64,000 bases of DNA from Nitrincola sp048264025 (GCF_048264025.1 NZ_JBLXDN010000002.1:124001-188000); one strand, 5' to 3'; counted from the first letter of the stretch, positions 7,480 to 16,590 are shown. The notes: generated by a model not told the origin, from the letters alone. Numbers and translations: made by a program.

Positions 7480-9432
7480 GTGAGTAAAATTACCGTAACA
7501 GTTCCAGACATTGGTGGCTATGAAGGCGTAGATATCATTGAACTCTGTGTCAAAGAGGGTGATGTGGTAGCCGAAGGCGATTCCCTGATTGTACTGGAAA
7601 CCGATAAAGCCTCGATGGAGGTCCCGTCCACAGCGGCAGGTAAAGTCACCAAGTTATTACTGAAAGAAGGTGAGACCTGTAGTGAAGGTGATGCTGTTGT
7701 TGAATTGGAAGTAGAAGACGGTGAGCAAGCCGTAGCGGAACCGGCGGCAGAAAAAAAGCCTGCTGCTGAAGCGGCGCCTGCGCCAGCTTCATCAGCCGCT
7801 CAGGCAGCCGCTTCCGGCGGCGTTGAAAAAGTCTTGATCCCTGATTTGAGCGGCGCCAGCGATGTTGATGTCATCGAGGTCCTTGTCAAGGTGGGTGACA
7901 GTGTTAGCGAAGGCGACAGTTTGATTACACTTGAAACCGACAAGGCATCGATGGAAGTCCCTTCGCCTAAGTCGGGGGTGATCAAAGCGTTGCACATCAA
8001 GGAGGGTGACAAGGTTAGCGAAAATGACCTGTTACTGGAGCTTGAGGTTGAGGGTGCCGCTGCCGCTGCGCCTGCATCGGCAGAAGCCCCTGTTGCACCT
8101 GCTAAAGAAGCGAGTGCCAGTACGCCGGCACCTGCACCAGCCGCTTCAGGCGGTGTGGAAAAAGTGCTGATACCCGATCTCAGCGGCGCGACGGATGTGG
8201 ATGTTATTGAAGTATTGGTTAAAGCGGGTGACAGTGTCAGTGAAGGCGATAGTCTGATCACACTGGAAACTGACAAGGCATCGATGGAAGTCCCTGCACC
8301 TAAGTCGGGTGTGATCAAAGCGATGCACATTAAAGAAGGTGACAAGGTTAATGAAAACGACCTGTTACTGGAACTTGAAGTCGTCGGAAGTGCGCCAGCC
8401 CCTGTGGCCGCAGAGGAAAAGCCAGTCGCATCTAAAGTTGCTCCTGCCGCTGAAACAGCCCCTGTCGCTGCGAAAACCGCTCCTGCAGCAGATCTGAATG
8501 CGTTGGAAAAGAGCAATCGTCAAGTGCATGCTGGCCCCGCTGTGCGTGCCCTGGCGCGTGAGTTCGGTGTTGATCTGTCCAAAGTCAGTGGTACTGGACC
8601 GAAAAGCCGTATACTCAAAGAAGATGTGCAGCTCTACGTTAAAACAGCACTGAAACAGATCACCGATAAGCCTCAGGCTGCTATCACGGGTGGTTCGGGA
8701 ATACCGGCAATACCTGAGGTGGATTTCAGTCAGTTTGGTGAAATCGAGATGGTCAAATTGAGCAAAATTGCTCGCCTGACCCGCGATAACATGGCTCGTT
8801 GCTGGTTAAATATTCCTCATGTGACCCAGTTTGATGATGCCGATATCACCGAGCTGGAAGCTTTCCGTAAGGAGATGAAGGAAGAGGCATTGAAGTCAGG
8901 TGTGAAGCTGACACCACTACCTTTCCTGATTAAAGCCTGCGCCCTTGCGCTGTCGCGTCATCAGAAATTCAATGCTTCCCTGCACGCCGATGGTGAGCAT
9001 GTGGTGTATAAGAAGTATGTCAACATAGGTTTGGCAGTCGATACCCCGAATGGCTTGATGGTGCCGGTCATCAAAGACGCTGATAAAAAGAGCGTTTACG
9101 ACCTGTCCAAAGAAGCGGCTGAGCTGGCGGGTAAGGCGAAAGATCGCAAACTTAAACCAAACGAGATGCAGGGCGCCTGCTTTACTATCTCAAGTTTGGG
9201 TGGCATTGGCGGCACGGGCTTTACACCAATTGTGAATGCACCTGAAGTGGCCATACTGGGCGTTTCCAAAGCGGATATCAAACCACGTTGGAATGGTAAG
9301 GAGTTTGAGCCACGCCTGATGTTGCCGCTGTGTCTTTCCTATGACCATCGCGCTATCAACGGTAGTGATGCCGGTCGTTTCCTGACGGAATTGAATGGCT
9401 TGCTCAGCGATATTCGGCGTTTGTTGCTTTGA
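7480..9432 (+). CDS. aceF: Pyruvate dehydrogenase E2, dihydrolipoamide acetyltransferase with three lipoyl domains
   Basis: 650 residues. Three lipoyl domains carry their target lysines in ETDKASM at about Lys43, Lys155 and Lys266. Each is followed by an Ala/Pro-rich linker. Next comes the E1/E3-binding domain (about 349-388, HAGPAVRALAREFGVDL) and then the catalytic acetyltransferase core, whose active site is near the C-terminus in YDHRAINGSDAGRF. Domains 2 and 3 are almost identical with a period of 111 residues, while domain 1 is more diverged. The start is GTG at 7480, because the ATG two bases earlier runs straight into a stop. No lpd (E3) gene follows; a terminator does. Confidence 0.97.
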   Translation: MSKITVTVPDIGGYEGVDIIELCVKEGDVVAEGDSLIVLETDKASMEVPSTAAGKVTKLLLKEGETCSEGDAVVELEVEDGEQAVAEPAAEKKPAAEAAPAPASSAAQAAASGGVEKVLIPDLSGASDVDVIEVLVKVGDSVSEGDSLITLETDKASMEVPSPKSGVIKALHIKEGDKVSENDLLLELEVEGAAAAAPASAEAPVAPAKEASASTPAPAPAASGGVEKVLIPDLSGATDVDVIEVLVKAGDSVSEGDSLITLETDKASMEVPAPKSGVIKAMHIKEGDKVNENDLLLELEVVGSAPAPVAAEEKPVASKVAPAAETAPVAAKTAPAADLNALEKSNRQVHAGPAVRALAREFGVDLSKVSGTGPKSRILKEDVQLYVKTALKQITDKPQAAITGGSGIPAIPEVDFSQFGEIEMVKLSKIARLTRDNMARCWLNIPHVTQFDDADITELEAFRKEMKEEALKSGVKLTPLPFLIKACALALSRHQKFNASLHADGEHVVYKKYVNIGLAVDTPNGLMVPVIKDADKKSVYDLSKEAAELAGKAKDRKLKPNEMQGACFTISSLGGIGGTGFTPIVNAPEVAILGVSKADIKPRWNGKEFEPRLMLPLCLSYDHRAINGSDAGRFLTELNGLLSDIRRLLL

Positions 9433-9455
9433 TTTGAAGCCCTTCGATGGATGAT

Positions 9456-9480
9456 AAAAGGCCCCTTTTGGGGCCTTTTT
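9456..9480 (+). terminator. Rho-independent terminator after aceF
   Basis: aaaaggcccc and ggggcctttt pair perfectly around a short ttt loop and end in a T tract. It closes the aceEF transcript 24 bases after the aceF stop. Confidence 0.92.
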
Positions 9481-9602
9481 GCGTACAGGGGCTACAGGCA
9501 ATGTTTTGTATGCTCAAGGTTCGTTGTGCTATGTGCCGCATTCCGGAGCACTAGATACGACAATTCAGGAAGTGTGTCAAAAGCGTTGAATAAAAACATT
9601 GG

Positions 9603-10136
9603 TTATTCAGAGATGATGAGTTCGACTCGACGATTAGCTGCCCGGCCTTCCGCTGTTTTATTGTCAGCGATAGGGGCAGAGGGTCCCATTCCTGTGACTT
9701 TAATCCGTGTCATATGCACGCCTTGTTGCGCTAAATAGTCAGCAACCTGATGAGCACGATTTTCTGAGAGGGTCTGATTGTATTCTGCATTACCAATATT
9801 GTCGGTGTGACCAATGACTTCGGCACTCAAAATCGGTTGGGCAATTAGCGCCTCGGCAATATCAGTGAGCGCCAGCTGTAATTCCTGGCTTAAGCTTGCA
9901 CCGTCAAAACTGAAGGCTTGAATATCGGGAAATCCAATCTGCAAGCTACTGTCGTTTTGTTGTAGCATTTGCAGGTAAGGTGAGGTAACCAGGGTTTGAG
10001 AAACCCAGCTAATGGATTCCATTACTTGCGAAGAAGGGTAGTTACTTGATTCTACCTGGGATTGGTTTGCTGCACAGCCTGCTAAAAAGAAACAAGTACA
10101 ACCAACGGTGATTGCTTTTTTTAGATTAAAATCCAT
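9603..10136 (-). CDS. OmpA-family outer-membrane lipoprotein
   Basis: 177 residues from the ATG at 10134-10136, which has a perfect GGAGG site. A longer frame reaching 10187 lacks one. A lipoprotein signal ends in FLAGC with the lipidated cysteine at about residue 21. The mature part ends in an OmpA-like peptidoglycan-binding domain (GHTDNIGNAEYNQTLSENRA, then a RAANRRVEL segment). Such proteins tether the outer membrane to the cell wall. The roughly 60 residues between the lipid anchor and the domain match nothing I recognise. It is convergent with aceF and monocistronic. Confidence 0.9.
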   Translation of the reverse strand: MDFNLKKAITVGCTCFFLAGCAANQSQVESSNYPSSQVMESISWVSQTLVTSPYLQMLQQNDSSLQIGFPDIQAFSFDGASLSQELQLALTDIAEALIAQPILSAEVIGHTDNIGNAEYNQTLSENRAHQVADYLAQQGVHMTRIKVTGMGPSAPIADNKTAEGRAANRRVELIISE

Positions 10137-10308
10137 TTGATCCTCCGAATACTTATTAAAGACGCGTTCCAAATCGCATGCATCCATGTTATGGGATAGT
10201 AAGTGGATTCACTGAAAAAATCCACTAAATATAGTGTTGTGGACGACTGGCTTGCAGAAAATGCAGGCGCATCCTTGCGCTAGCGGCATACTGTATATTC
10301 TGTACATA

Positions 10309-10332
10309 AAAAGCCCGGACGATGCCGGGCTT
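10309..10332 (-). terminator. Rho-independent terminator of the AGCS symporter gene
   Basis: aagcccgg and ccgggctt pair across a short loop. Read on the minus strand, the hairpin is followed by a T run. It lies 25 bases beyond the stop codon of the symporter gene. Confidence 0.88.
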
Positions 10333-10356
10333 GTGTGTTTGTGTTGCAGGGCTGGT

Positions 10357-11853
10357 TTATTCAGACTTCTGCTTTTCTAGGCGTTCTTCCCAGAAGGTGG
10401 CGTTTTTGATGCCCAGTTTTACTGGATCAAACGTGATAGGCCCACCGGCTTTCTGTTGCTCTTCATAGTCACGCAGTGCCCGCATTGTTGGCTTGGAGAC
10501 GAAGAAGATCACTAGAATACCAAGAATGTTGATCCAGGCCATCAGACCAACGCCGACGTCACCCAGACCCCAGATGTAGCCAGCGGTGTTGACGGTACCG
10601 TAAGCGACCATGAACATGATCACCAGCTTGACGATAAACAGAGGAATTTCCAACTTCAGTGCACGGCGTAGATAAGCTACGTTGGTTTCGGCAATGTAGT
10701 AGTAGGCCAGAATGGTAGTGAAGGCGAAGAAGAACAGCGCAATGCCCACAAAAATGGGACCTACGCCACCGAATACACTCTGCAATGCCAGTTGCGTAAA
10801 GGCCGGTGAACCGATTTCAGTGCCAGCGGCGACGTTCTGAACAATGAACTGGCCTGCTTCCAGAGAGCCCTGAACATTGTACTGCTGAGTGATCAGAATC
10901 ATCAGGGCTGTGGCCGTGCAGATAAACAGCGTGTCGACATAAACCGAGAAGGCTTGTACCAGACCTTGCTGGGCAGGATGCTCTACTTCAGCTGCCGCTG
11001 CCGCATGAGGACCGGTACCCTGACCCGCTTCGTTGGAGTAGATGCCGCGTTTAACGCCCCAGCCAATGGCTGCACCAAAACCCGCTTGAGCGGTAAAGGC
11101 ATCAGAGAATATCAGCCCAAATACCCCAGGTACTTTATCCAGGTTGAGGAAAATAATGATCATCGCCATGATGATGTAGCCCAGTGCCATAAAGGGTACG
11201 ACAAACTGAGTGAAGTGGGCGATGCGTTTGATGCCACCAAAGATAATGAAAGCAAGCACGATAAGTATAATCGCCAGTGCAATCAGTTTGGTGCTGCCGA
11301 CTTCGCCAAAGCTACTGGACACTATCTGCCCTTCACCAAATACTTGAGCAACGGCGTTACCGACCGCATTTGCCTGGATACCTGGCAGGAAAACACCACA
11401 GGCGATTATCGCTGAAATGGCAAAAAGTACACCGAGCCATTTCCAGCCCAGACAGCGTTCAAAGTAGTAGGCTGGACCACCGCGGTACTGGCCATTGTCA
11501 TTAACCTTGTAGATCTGACCCAGAGTGGATTCGGCATAGGCGGTACTTGCACCCAGAAAGGCCACTACCCACATCCAGAAAATGGCGCCAGGGCCACCAA
11601 AACCTATAGCTGCGGCAACACCTGCGATGTTACCGACGCCCACACGGCCAGAAAGCGACACGGCAAGTGCTTGAAATGAAGAGATACCTTTGTCCGTCTC
11701 GTTGGAGTTGAACAGTAGACGCCACATTTCTTTGAAGTGACGTACCTGCGCAAAACGCGTCAGGATGGAGTAGAAAAGACCTGCGCCAAGGCACAGAAAG
11801 ATCAGAGCATCACTCCAGATAAAACCGTTAAGAGTATTAACCAGTGTTTCCAT
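10357..11853 (-). CDS. Sodium:alanine/glycine symporter, AGCS family
   Basis: A 498-residue polytopic membrane protein with about eleven hydrophobic helices. The AGCS pattern is clear: SGRVGVGNIAGVAAAIGFGGPGAIFWMW near residues 68-96 and the later GWGVKRGIYSNEAGQGTGPHAAAAA segment. Family members import alanine or glycine with sodium. Which amino acid is used here cannot be decided. It is a single-gene unit with its own terminator. A long imperfect inverted repeat (11889-11944) sits just ahead of the start. Confidence 0.93.
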   Translation of the reverse strand: METLVNTLNGFIWSDALIFLCLGAGLFYSILTRFAQVRHFKEMWRLLFNSNETDKGISSFQALAVSLSGRVGVGNIAGVAAAIGFGGPGAIFWMWVVAFLGASTAYAESTLGQIYKVNDNGQYRGGPAYYFERCLGWKWLGVLFAISAIIACGVFLPGIQANAVGNAVAQVFGEGQIVSSSFGEVGSTKLIALAIILIVLAFIIFGGIKRIAHFTQFVVPFMALGYIIMAMIIIFLNLDKVPGVFGLIFSDAFTAQAGFGAAIGWGVKRGIYSNEAGQGTGPHAAAAAEVEHPAQQGLVQAFSVYVDTLFICTATALMILITQQYNVQGSLEAGQFIVQNVAAGTEIGSPAFTQLALQSVFGGVGPIFVGIALFFFAFTTILAYYYIAETNVAYLRRALKLEIPLFIVKLVIMFMVAYGTVNTAGYIWGLGDVGVGLMAWINILGILVIFFVSKPTMRALRDYEEQQKAGGPITFDPVKLGIKNATFWEERLEKQKSE

Positions 11854-11888
11854 GATGAGATTCCGGTTCGTTATTGTTGTTGGCCTTT

Positions 11889-11944
11889 GTCGATAAGCTT
11901 GAGGTTATAGATACGAGTGTTTCTTATAACCTTTAGGCTTCGAC
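11889..11944. repeat. Imperfect inverted repeat in the AGCS leader
   Basis: Arms at 11889-11909 and 11925-11944 run from outer GTCGA/TCGAC to inner GGTTATA/TATAACC, with a 15-base loop and two or three one-base bulges or mismatches. It lies 36 bp from the AGCS start codon, so it is either an operator or a leader hairpin. No T tract follows on the minus strand, which argues against a simple terminator. Confidence 0.6.
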
Positions 11945-12150
11945 ACTAAGGGAAGGTATTTTGCAGTAACAAAAAGCTAATATCTATTTATGTGCTAGTG
12001 TTTAGTTTTGAAATAAAAATAATACTCAGTTAAAAAATCTATTATGGCGTAAAAAACAATAATAATTCCTGTAAAAAGTATAATGTATTGAAATAGAATA
12101 ATTTTCTGAAATTTAACAAAAAAGCAGGTGGGTTTTGGCGGTGTGAATGG

Positions 12151-12174
12151 AAAAGCCGATTTTAAACGGCTTTT
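12151..12174 (-). terminator. Rho-independent terminator of the glycolate oxidase operon
   Basis: aaaagccg and cggctttt pair around an 8-base loop. The T run lies on the correct side for minus-strand transcripts, about 20 bases after the glcG-like stop codon. Confidence 0.85.
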
Positions 12175-12194
12175 CCGATAGGAAAAAGTTCTGT

Positions 12195-12602
12195 TTAGAT
12201 TTGCAGACCAGCAACACCGGCTTTGGCAACCTGAGCATCCTGGTCTGGTTTTACTCCTGAAACACCGACGGCCGCTATGACCTGTCCTTCATGAATCACC
12301 GGTACACCACCCTCTAGCGTAGCGCTGATAACTGGCGCTGACAGGAACGCACTACGACCGGCATTAATCATATCTTCATAAATTTTGGTTTCACGCCGAC
12401 CCAGGGCAGCGGTGCGTGCTTTTTCGACGGCGATATAAGCACCGACTGGCGCGCAGTCCTGCATACGTTGCATTGACAGCAGGTGGCCACCGTCATCAAC
12501 TACGGCGACTGCCACAGCCCAGCCATTTTGTTTGGCTTCGGTGAAGGCGGCGTCAATCAGTTGGTTGGCTTCTGACAGTGTAAGTGCCTGTTTTGTGTAC
12601 AT
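12195..12602 (-). CDS. glcG: GlcG/HbpS-type heme-binding family protein of the glycolate operon
   Basis: 135 residues from the ATG at 12600-12602, which has an AGGAGAT site. The longer frame to 12719 overlaps glcF and is not credible. The single DUF336 (GlcG/HbpS) domain shows the usual LSEANQLIDAAFTEAKQNGWAVAVAVVDDGGHL opening in pattern and a C-terminal AAVGVSGVKPDQD segment. The biochemical role of GlcG in glycolate use is not established, though related proteins bind heme. It is the last gene of glcDEFG, 34 bases after glcF. Confidence 0.9.
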   Translation of the reverse strand: MYTKQALTLSEANQLIDAAFTEAKQNGWAVAVAVVDDGGHLLSMQRMQDCAPVGAYIAVEKARTAALGRRETKIYEDMINAGRSAFLSAPVISATLEGGVPVIHEGQVIAAVGVSGVKPDQDAQVAKAGVAGLQI

Positions 12603-12636
12603 GGGTGATCTCCTGTTGTGTTTTTCTTGTCGGTAA

Positions 12637-13854
12637 TTAGCTGAGTGCATCTTCAACGATTTCAATCCAGTGACGTACTTCCGTACGTCCAGCACCATTG
12701 AGGTGTGTCTGGCAGCCAATATTAGCGGTGACGATCATATCAGGCTTGCCGCTTTCTAATGCGTTTAGTTTGTTATCTCTGAGTTGAATGGATAGCTCGG
12801 GTTGGGTGACCGAATAGGTGCCAGCTGAACCGCAGCACAAATGGGCATCGGGTACTGCGGTCAAGGTAAATCCGAGTCGGCGTAACACCCCCTCAACCGC
12901 ACCGTTAAGTTTGAGCGCGTGCTGCAGAGTACAGGGGCAATGAAAAGCCAGCTTTTGATGGCTGTTCAGGCTTAATGGAGCAAGATCTTCATTGGCCAGT
13001 ATTTCCACCAGGTCCTTGTTCAGTGTGCTGATCTTGTTGGCTTTATCAGCGTAGACAGGGTCATCTTTGAGTAGATGGCCATAGTCTTTTACAAATGCAC
13101 CGCAGCCGCTGGCAGTTTGAATGATCGCTTCAGCACCGGATTCGATCATCGGCCACCAGGCATCAATATTCTGTCGTGCCCGAACCAGTCCGGCTTCATG
13201 TGCATTCAAATGGTAGTCCACCGCGCCACAGCAACCAGCCTCTTTGGCCGTTATGACCTGAATGCCCAGTTTATCTAAAACACGAGCGGTCGCCGCATTG
13301 GTGTTGGGTGACAGTGAAGGTTGAACGCAGCCTTCCAGAATCAGCATTTTTCGGACATGTTGATTATCAGGGCGTGGTTTTGCCTTGATACTGCGTGCTG
13401 GTATTTTTTGTTTCAGACTGGTGGGTAATATTGGCCTAAACAACTGGCCAGTTTTCATCAAGGGATCAAAGATCTGTGGATTGGGAATAACCTTGCGCAG
13501 GGCACTGCGTACCAGTTTTTCACTGAAAGGGCGTCCTACTTTGTCTTCTATAGCCGCACGACCTATGTCCAGCAGGGCATGGTAATTAACCCCTGACGGG
13601 CAGGTGGTTTCACAGTTGCGACAGGTCAGGCAGCGGTCCAGATGGGCCTGGGTTTCCCGGGTGACTTCACCCCCTTCGAAGAAGCTCTTCATCAGGTAGA
13701 TGCGTCCACGCGGTCCATCCAGCTCATCACCGAGCAGTTGATAGGTTGGGCAGGTTGCCGTGCAGAAACCACAGTGCACACAGCTACGCAGGATATCTTC
13801 AGCCTCTTGGGCGCGGGGCAGTTTTTTAGCGTCTTCAGACAGGTTGGTTTGCAT
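12637..13854 (-). CDS. glcF: Glycolate oxidase iron-sulfur subunit
   Basis: 405 residues. Two 4Fe-4S clusters are near the N-terminus, with cysteines at 25, 28, 31, 35 and 75, 78, 81, 85. Two cysteine-rich CCG domains follow (CCGAVDYHLN and CCGSAGTYS). GlcF passes electrons from the flavin subunits GlcD and GlcE towards the membrane quinone pool. The length and motif order fit the GlcF family. It is separated from glcE by 18 bases. Confidence 0.96.
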   Translation of the reverse strand: MQTNLSEDAKKLPRAQEAEDILRSCVHCGFCTATCPTYQLLGDELDGPRGRIYLMKSFFEGGEVTRETQAHLDRCLTCRNCETTCPSGVNYHALLDIGRAAIEDKVGRPFSEKLVRSALRKVIPNPQIFDPLMKTGQLFRPILPTSLKQKIPARSIKAKPRPDNQHVRKMLILEGCVQPSLSPNTNAATARVLDKLGIQVITAKEAGCCGAVDYHLNAHEAGLVRARQNIDAWWPMIESGAEAIIQTASGCGAFVKDYGHLLKDDPVYADKANKISTLNKDLVEILANEDLAPLSLNSHQKLAFHCPCTLQHALKLNGAVEGVLRRLGFTLTAVPDAHLCCGSAGTYSVTQPELSIQLRDNKLNALESGKPDMIVTANIGCQTHLNGAGRTEVRHWIEIVEDALS

Positions 13855-13872
13855 AGTATTTATCTCTACTGC

Positions 13873-14982
13873 TTAATAGTCGCTGTACATGCGTCCGGGG
13901 TTAAAGATGCCTTTCGGATCCAGTTGCGCCTTGAGTTGCTGATGATAGCGAATCAGTAAAGGTTGTAGCGGATGCAATGGCTGATCTGTGAGATCTGGGG
14001 TATAGCAGGTGGCATGGCCCCCGGCGTGTATCGCCGCTTCCCTTACCGCTGTTTCCAGCTGGTCAGTTTTGATCCAGCGCTGTGCGCCACCCCAGTCGAT
14101 CAGACAATCACCATCCAGATCAGGCTGTGAGGCATTGGCAGGCAGGGAGAGTCGCCACAGCGGGCGAGAGTCATGAAAAAATGCCAGCCGCTGCTCTTTG
14201 AGTTGTGTCCAAAATTCCGGATCGATTTCCTGGCCCTGCAGGCTATCCGCAAAGTTTTTCACCGAGGCTTCACCGCCCTCCAGGCGCAGATAGAGTTGAT
14301 CCTGATAGTGACAGGCGGCTGTGATTGGTAGCGGCTGCTGTCCCCAGAGGCTTAGCTTCTGCAGCGCGTCTGCCTGATCGCAAGGCATGCTCAAGTGGTA
14401 CTCATGACGCGGCTTTGGCAGGACTTTCATGGAAACTTCGGTGAGTACACCCAGGCAGCCAAAGCTACCGGCCATCAGGCGGGACAGGTCATAACCGGCG
14501 ACATTTTTCATCACCTCACCGCCAAAGCGCAGCAGTTTGCCGTGCCCGGTGATGACTTTGGTGCCCAGTACAAAGTCGCGGACAGAGCCTGACCAGGGGC
14601 GGCGTGGACCGGACAGGCCAGTCGCGACCATGCCACCCACCGTGGCGTTGTCGCCCAGGTGGGGCGGCTCACAGCCTAGTATCTGCCCTTGCTCGGCCAG
14701 CAGGGTTTCCAGTTGTTGCATGGATGTACCGGCGCGTACCGTAATCACCAGCTCGGTTGGGTCATAGCTGACCACGCCCTGATGAGCGGTGATATCCAGT
14801 ACCTCTCCCTGGGTTTTTCGGCCGAGGAAATGTTTAGAGTTTCCACCTTGAATTCGTAGCGGTGTCGCTTGGTGTAGCGCTTCACAGACCTGCTCCAGCA
14901 GGGCCGCTTCCGTCTGGCTGACGGGTCGTTCTCCCGGGCGGTGGTGAGTCTGTTGATCTGTTTGAGAGTTGGCTGCAGACAT
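13873..14982 (-). CDS. glcE: Glycolate oxidase FAD-binding subunit
   Basis: 369 residues with a PCMH-type FAD-binding domain in the first two thirds (RIQGGNSKHFLGRK near the start, then PPHLGDNATVGGMVATGLSGPRR in pattern). The C-terminal domain is shorter than that of GlcD. GlcE is an accessory flavoprotein needed with GlcD and GlcF for oxidation of glycolate to glyoxylate. Its start overlaps the glcD stop codon by one base, so translation is probably coupled. Confidence 0.95.
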   Translation of the reverse strand: MSAANSQTDQQTHHRPGERPVSQTEAALLEQVCEALHQATPLRIQGGNSKHFLGRKTQGEVLDITAHQGVVSYDPTELVITVRAGTSMQQLETLLAEQGQILGCEPPHLGDNATVGGMVATGLSGPRRPWSGSVRDFVLGTKVITGHGKLLRFGGEVMKNVAGYDLSRLMAGSFGCLGVLTEVSMKVLPKPRHEYHLSMPCDQADALQKLSLWGQQPLPITAACHYQDQLYLRLEGGEASVKNFADSLQGQEIDPEFWTQLKEQRLAFFHDSRPLWRLSLPANASQPDLDGDCLIDWGGAQRWIKTDQLETAVREAAIHAGGHATCYTPDLTDQPLHPLQPLLIRYHQQLKAQLDPKGIFNPGRMYSDY

Positions 14983-16484
14983 CAGAAACGCTCCAGTTCT
15001 GGGAAGGGTAGTTCGCCATGATGAATATGCATGGCACCAAATTCGGCACAGCGGTGTAGTGTCGGGATATTTTTGCCAGGGTTGAGCAGGCGATCCGGGT
15101 CGAATGCGGCTTTTACCGCATGGAAGAGTTCCAGTTCATCGTCATTGAATTGTGAACACATCTGATTGATCTTCTCCCGGCCCACTCCATGCTCACCGGT
15201 AATGGAACCGCCGACCTTGACGCAGAGTTCCAGAATTTGTCCGCCCAGTGCTTCGGCTTTTTCCAGGCCACCGGGTACATCTGCATCAAACAATATCAGT
15301 GGGTGCATGTTGCCATCGCCAGCATGAAACACATTGGCAACCCTCAGGTCATAGCGCTCAGACAGTTCGGCAATGCCTTTCAATACGCCAGGTAATTCAC
15401 GCCGTGGAATGGTGCCGTCCATGCAGTAATAATCCGGTGAGATGCGTCCTACGGCAGGAAAGGCATTTTTACGACCGGCCCAGAAACGCTGGCGCTCCGC
15501 TTCATCTTTGGCCGTTTGTACGGCTGTGGCACCGGATTGCTCCAGCACTTCCTGAACCCGGGCGCTTTCTTCATCAACATCGGATTCAACGCCATCGAGC
15601 TCGCAAAGCAAAATCGCTTCGGCTTCCACCGGATAACCGGCATGAATAAAGTCTTCAGCAGCGCGTATGGCGAGGTTGTCCATCATTTCCAGACCACCGG
15701 GAATAATACCGGCGGCAATAATATTACCCACGGCCAGCCCGGCTTTTTCAACATCATCAAAACTGGCCATGAGCACACGGGCGACCTGCGGTTTGGGTAG
15801 CAGTTTAACTTTGACTTCTACAACAATACCCAGCATGCCCTCGGAGCCAGTAAATAAGGCCATTAGATCAAAACCGGGTGAGTCCAGCGCATCACTGCCC
15901 AGCGTCATCTGTTCACCTTCCACGGTGATAATGTCAACACTGATCAGGTTGTGTACGGTCAGGCCATATTTCAGGCAGTGCACACCACCAGCGTTTTCCG
16001 CCACATTGCCACCGATAGAACAGGCAATTTGTGAGGAAGGGTCTGGAGCGTAATACAGGCTGTGTATTGCACAGGCTTCAGAAATGGCCAGGTTTCGAAC
16101 CCCTGGCTGAACCCGTGCAAAGCGCCCCTCGGGATTCACTTCAAGGATGCGATTGAATTTAGCCATGACCAGCAGCACGCCCTGTTCCAGCGGCAGTGCA
16201 CCACCTGATAGACCTGTGCCTGCACCGCGGGCGACCACCGGTACTTTCAGCTCGTTGCAGGTTTGCATGATGATCTGAACCTGCTCCAGCGTTTCCGGTA
16301 GGACCACTAGTAAAGGGGTAGCTCGATAGGCGGCCAAACCATCACACTCATAAGGTTTGAGTTCTTCATCACGGTGTAAAACATGTAGATCGGGCAAGCG
16401 AATGCTGAGCTTGTGCAGTAATGCTGTACGGTCCGGCATGGGCAGCACACCATCAAGGCGCTCATCATGGAGTATGTTCATCAA
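14982..16484 (-). CDS. glcD: Glycolate oxidase catalytic subunit, FAD-linked
   Basis: 500 residues of the FAD/FMN-containing D-2-hydroxyacid dehydrogenase family. The PCMH FAD domain is marked by ARGAGTGLSGGALP (about 85-98). The C-terminal FAD-oxidase domain has GDGNMHPL and GSITGEHGVGREK. It oxidises glycolate, and often D-lactate, to the keto acid. It is the first gene of the operon, divergent from glcC across 257 bp containing two identical palindromes. The adjacent glcE, glcF, glcG and glcC settle glycolate rather than D-lactate as the likely substrate. Confidence 0.96.
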   Translation of the reverse strand: MMNILHDERLDGVLPMPDRTALLHKLSIRLPDLHVLHRDEELKPYECDGLAAYRATPLLVVLPETLEQVQIIMQTCNELKVPVVARGAGTGLSGGALPLEQGVLLVMAKFNRILEVNPEGRFARVQPGVRNLAISEACAIHSLYYAPDPSSQIACSIGGNVAENAGGVHCLKYGLTVHNLISVDIITVEGEQMTLGSDALDSPGFDLMALFTGSEGMLGIVVEVKVKLLPKPQVARVLMASFDDVEKAGLAVGNIIAAGIIPGGLEMMDNLAIRAAEDFIHAGYPVEAEAILLCELDGVESDVDEESARVQEVLEQSGATAVQTAKDEAERQRFWAGRKNAFPAVGRISPDYYCMDGTIPRRELPGVLKGIAELSERYDLRVANVFHAGDGNMHPLILFDADVPGGLEKAEALGGQILELCVKVGGSITGEHGVGREKINQMCSQFNDDELELFHAVKAAFDPDRLLNPGKNIPTLHRCAEFGAMHIHHGELPFPELERF

Positions 16485-16575
16485 TCCTGTCCTGTGTTGA
16501 GGTATGGCTTCGTTATTATGAGTTTTATTGCATAGATCTTGGTTGCTAGGAACGGATAGGTCAATCTTTAACTTT

Positions 16576-16590
16576 ACTGGTCCTACCAGT
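16576..16590. promoter_or_regulatory. Candidate GlcC operator, glcD-proximal copy
   Basis: ACTGGTCCTACCAGT is a perfect palindrome with the FadR-family TGGT-N3-ACCA core. It lies 91 bp upstream of the glcD start (minus strand). The same core recurs 107 bp away near glcC. Confidence 0.75.

Larger units (their letters stand above)
11854..12194. other. 341-bp intergenic region between the AGCS gene and the glycolate operon
   Basis: AT-rich and without a credible open reading frame. It holds the upstream region of the AGCS gene (both neighbours are on the minus strand). It contains a long inverted repeat at 11889-11944 and the terminator of the glycolate operon at 12151-12174. I see no glycine-riboswitch core, although such elements precede AGCS genes in other gammaproteobacteria. 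Confidence 0.7.

Noticed and set aside
7800..8516. A 238-codon antisense frame with internal repeats inside aceF
   Set aside because: The repeats are the mirror image of the AceF lipoyl duplication; a shadow frame.
10137..10187. N-terminal extension of the OmpA-like lipoprotein
   Set aside because: It would bury the lipoprotein signal. The ATG at 10136 has a perfect GGAGG site.
11854..12000. Glycine riboswitch ahead of the AGCS gene
   Set aside because: Looked for because such riboswitches precede AGCS genes elsewhere; the conserved aptamer core is not present.
12603..12719. Long N-terminal extension of the glcG-like gene
   Set aside because: The extension overlaps glcF and lacks a ribosome site. 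The internal ATG at 12602 has AGGAGAT and matches family length.
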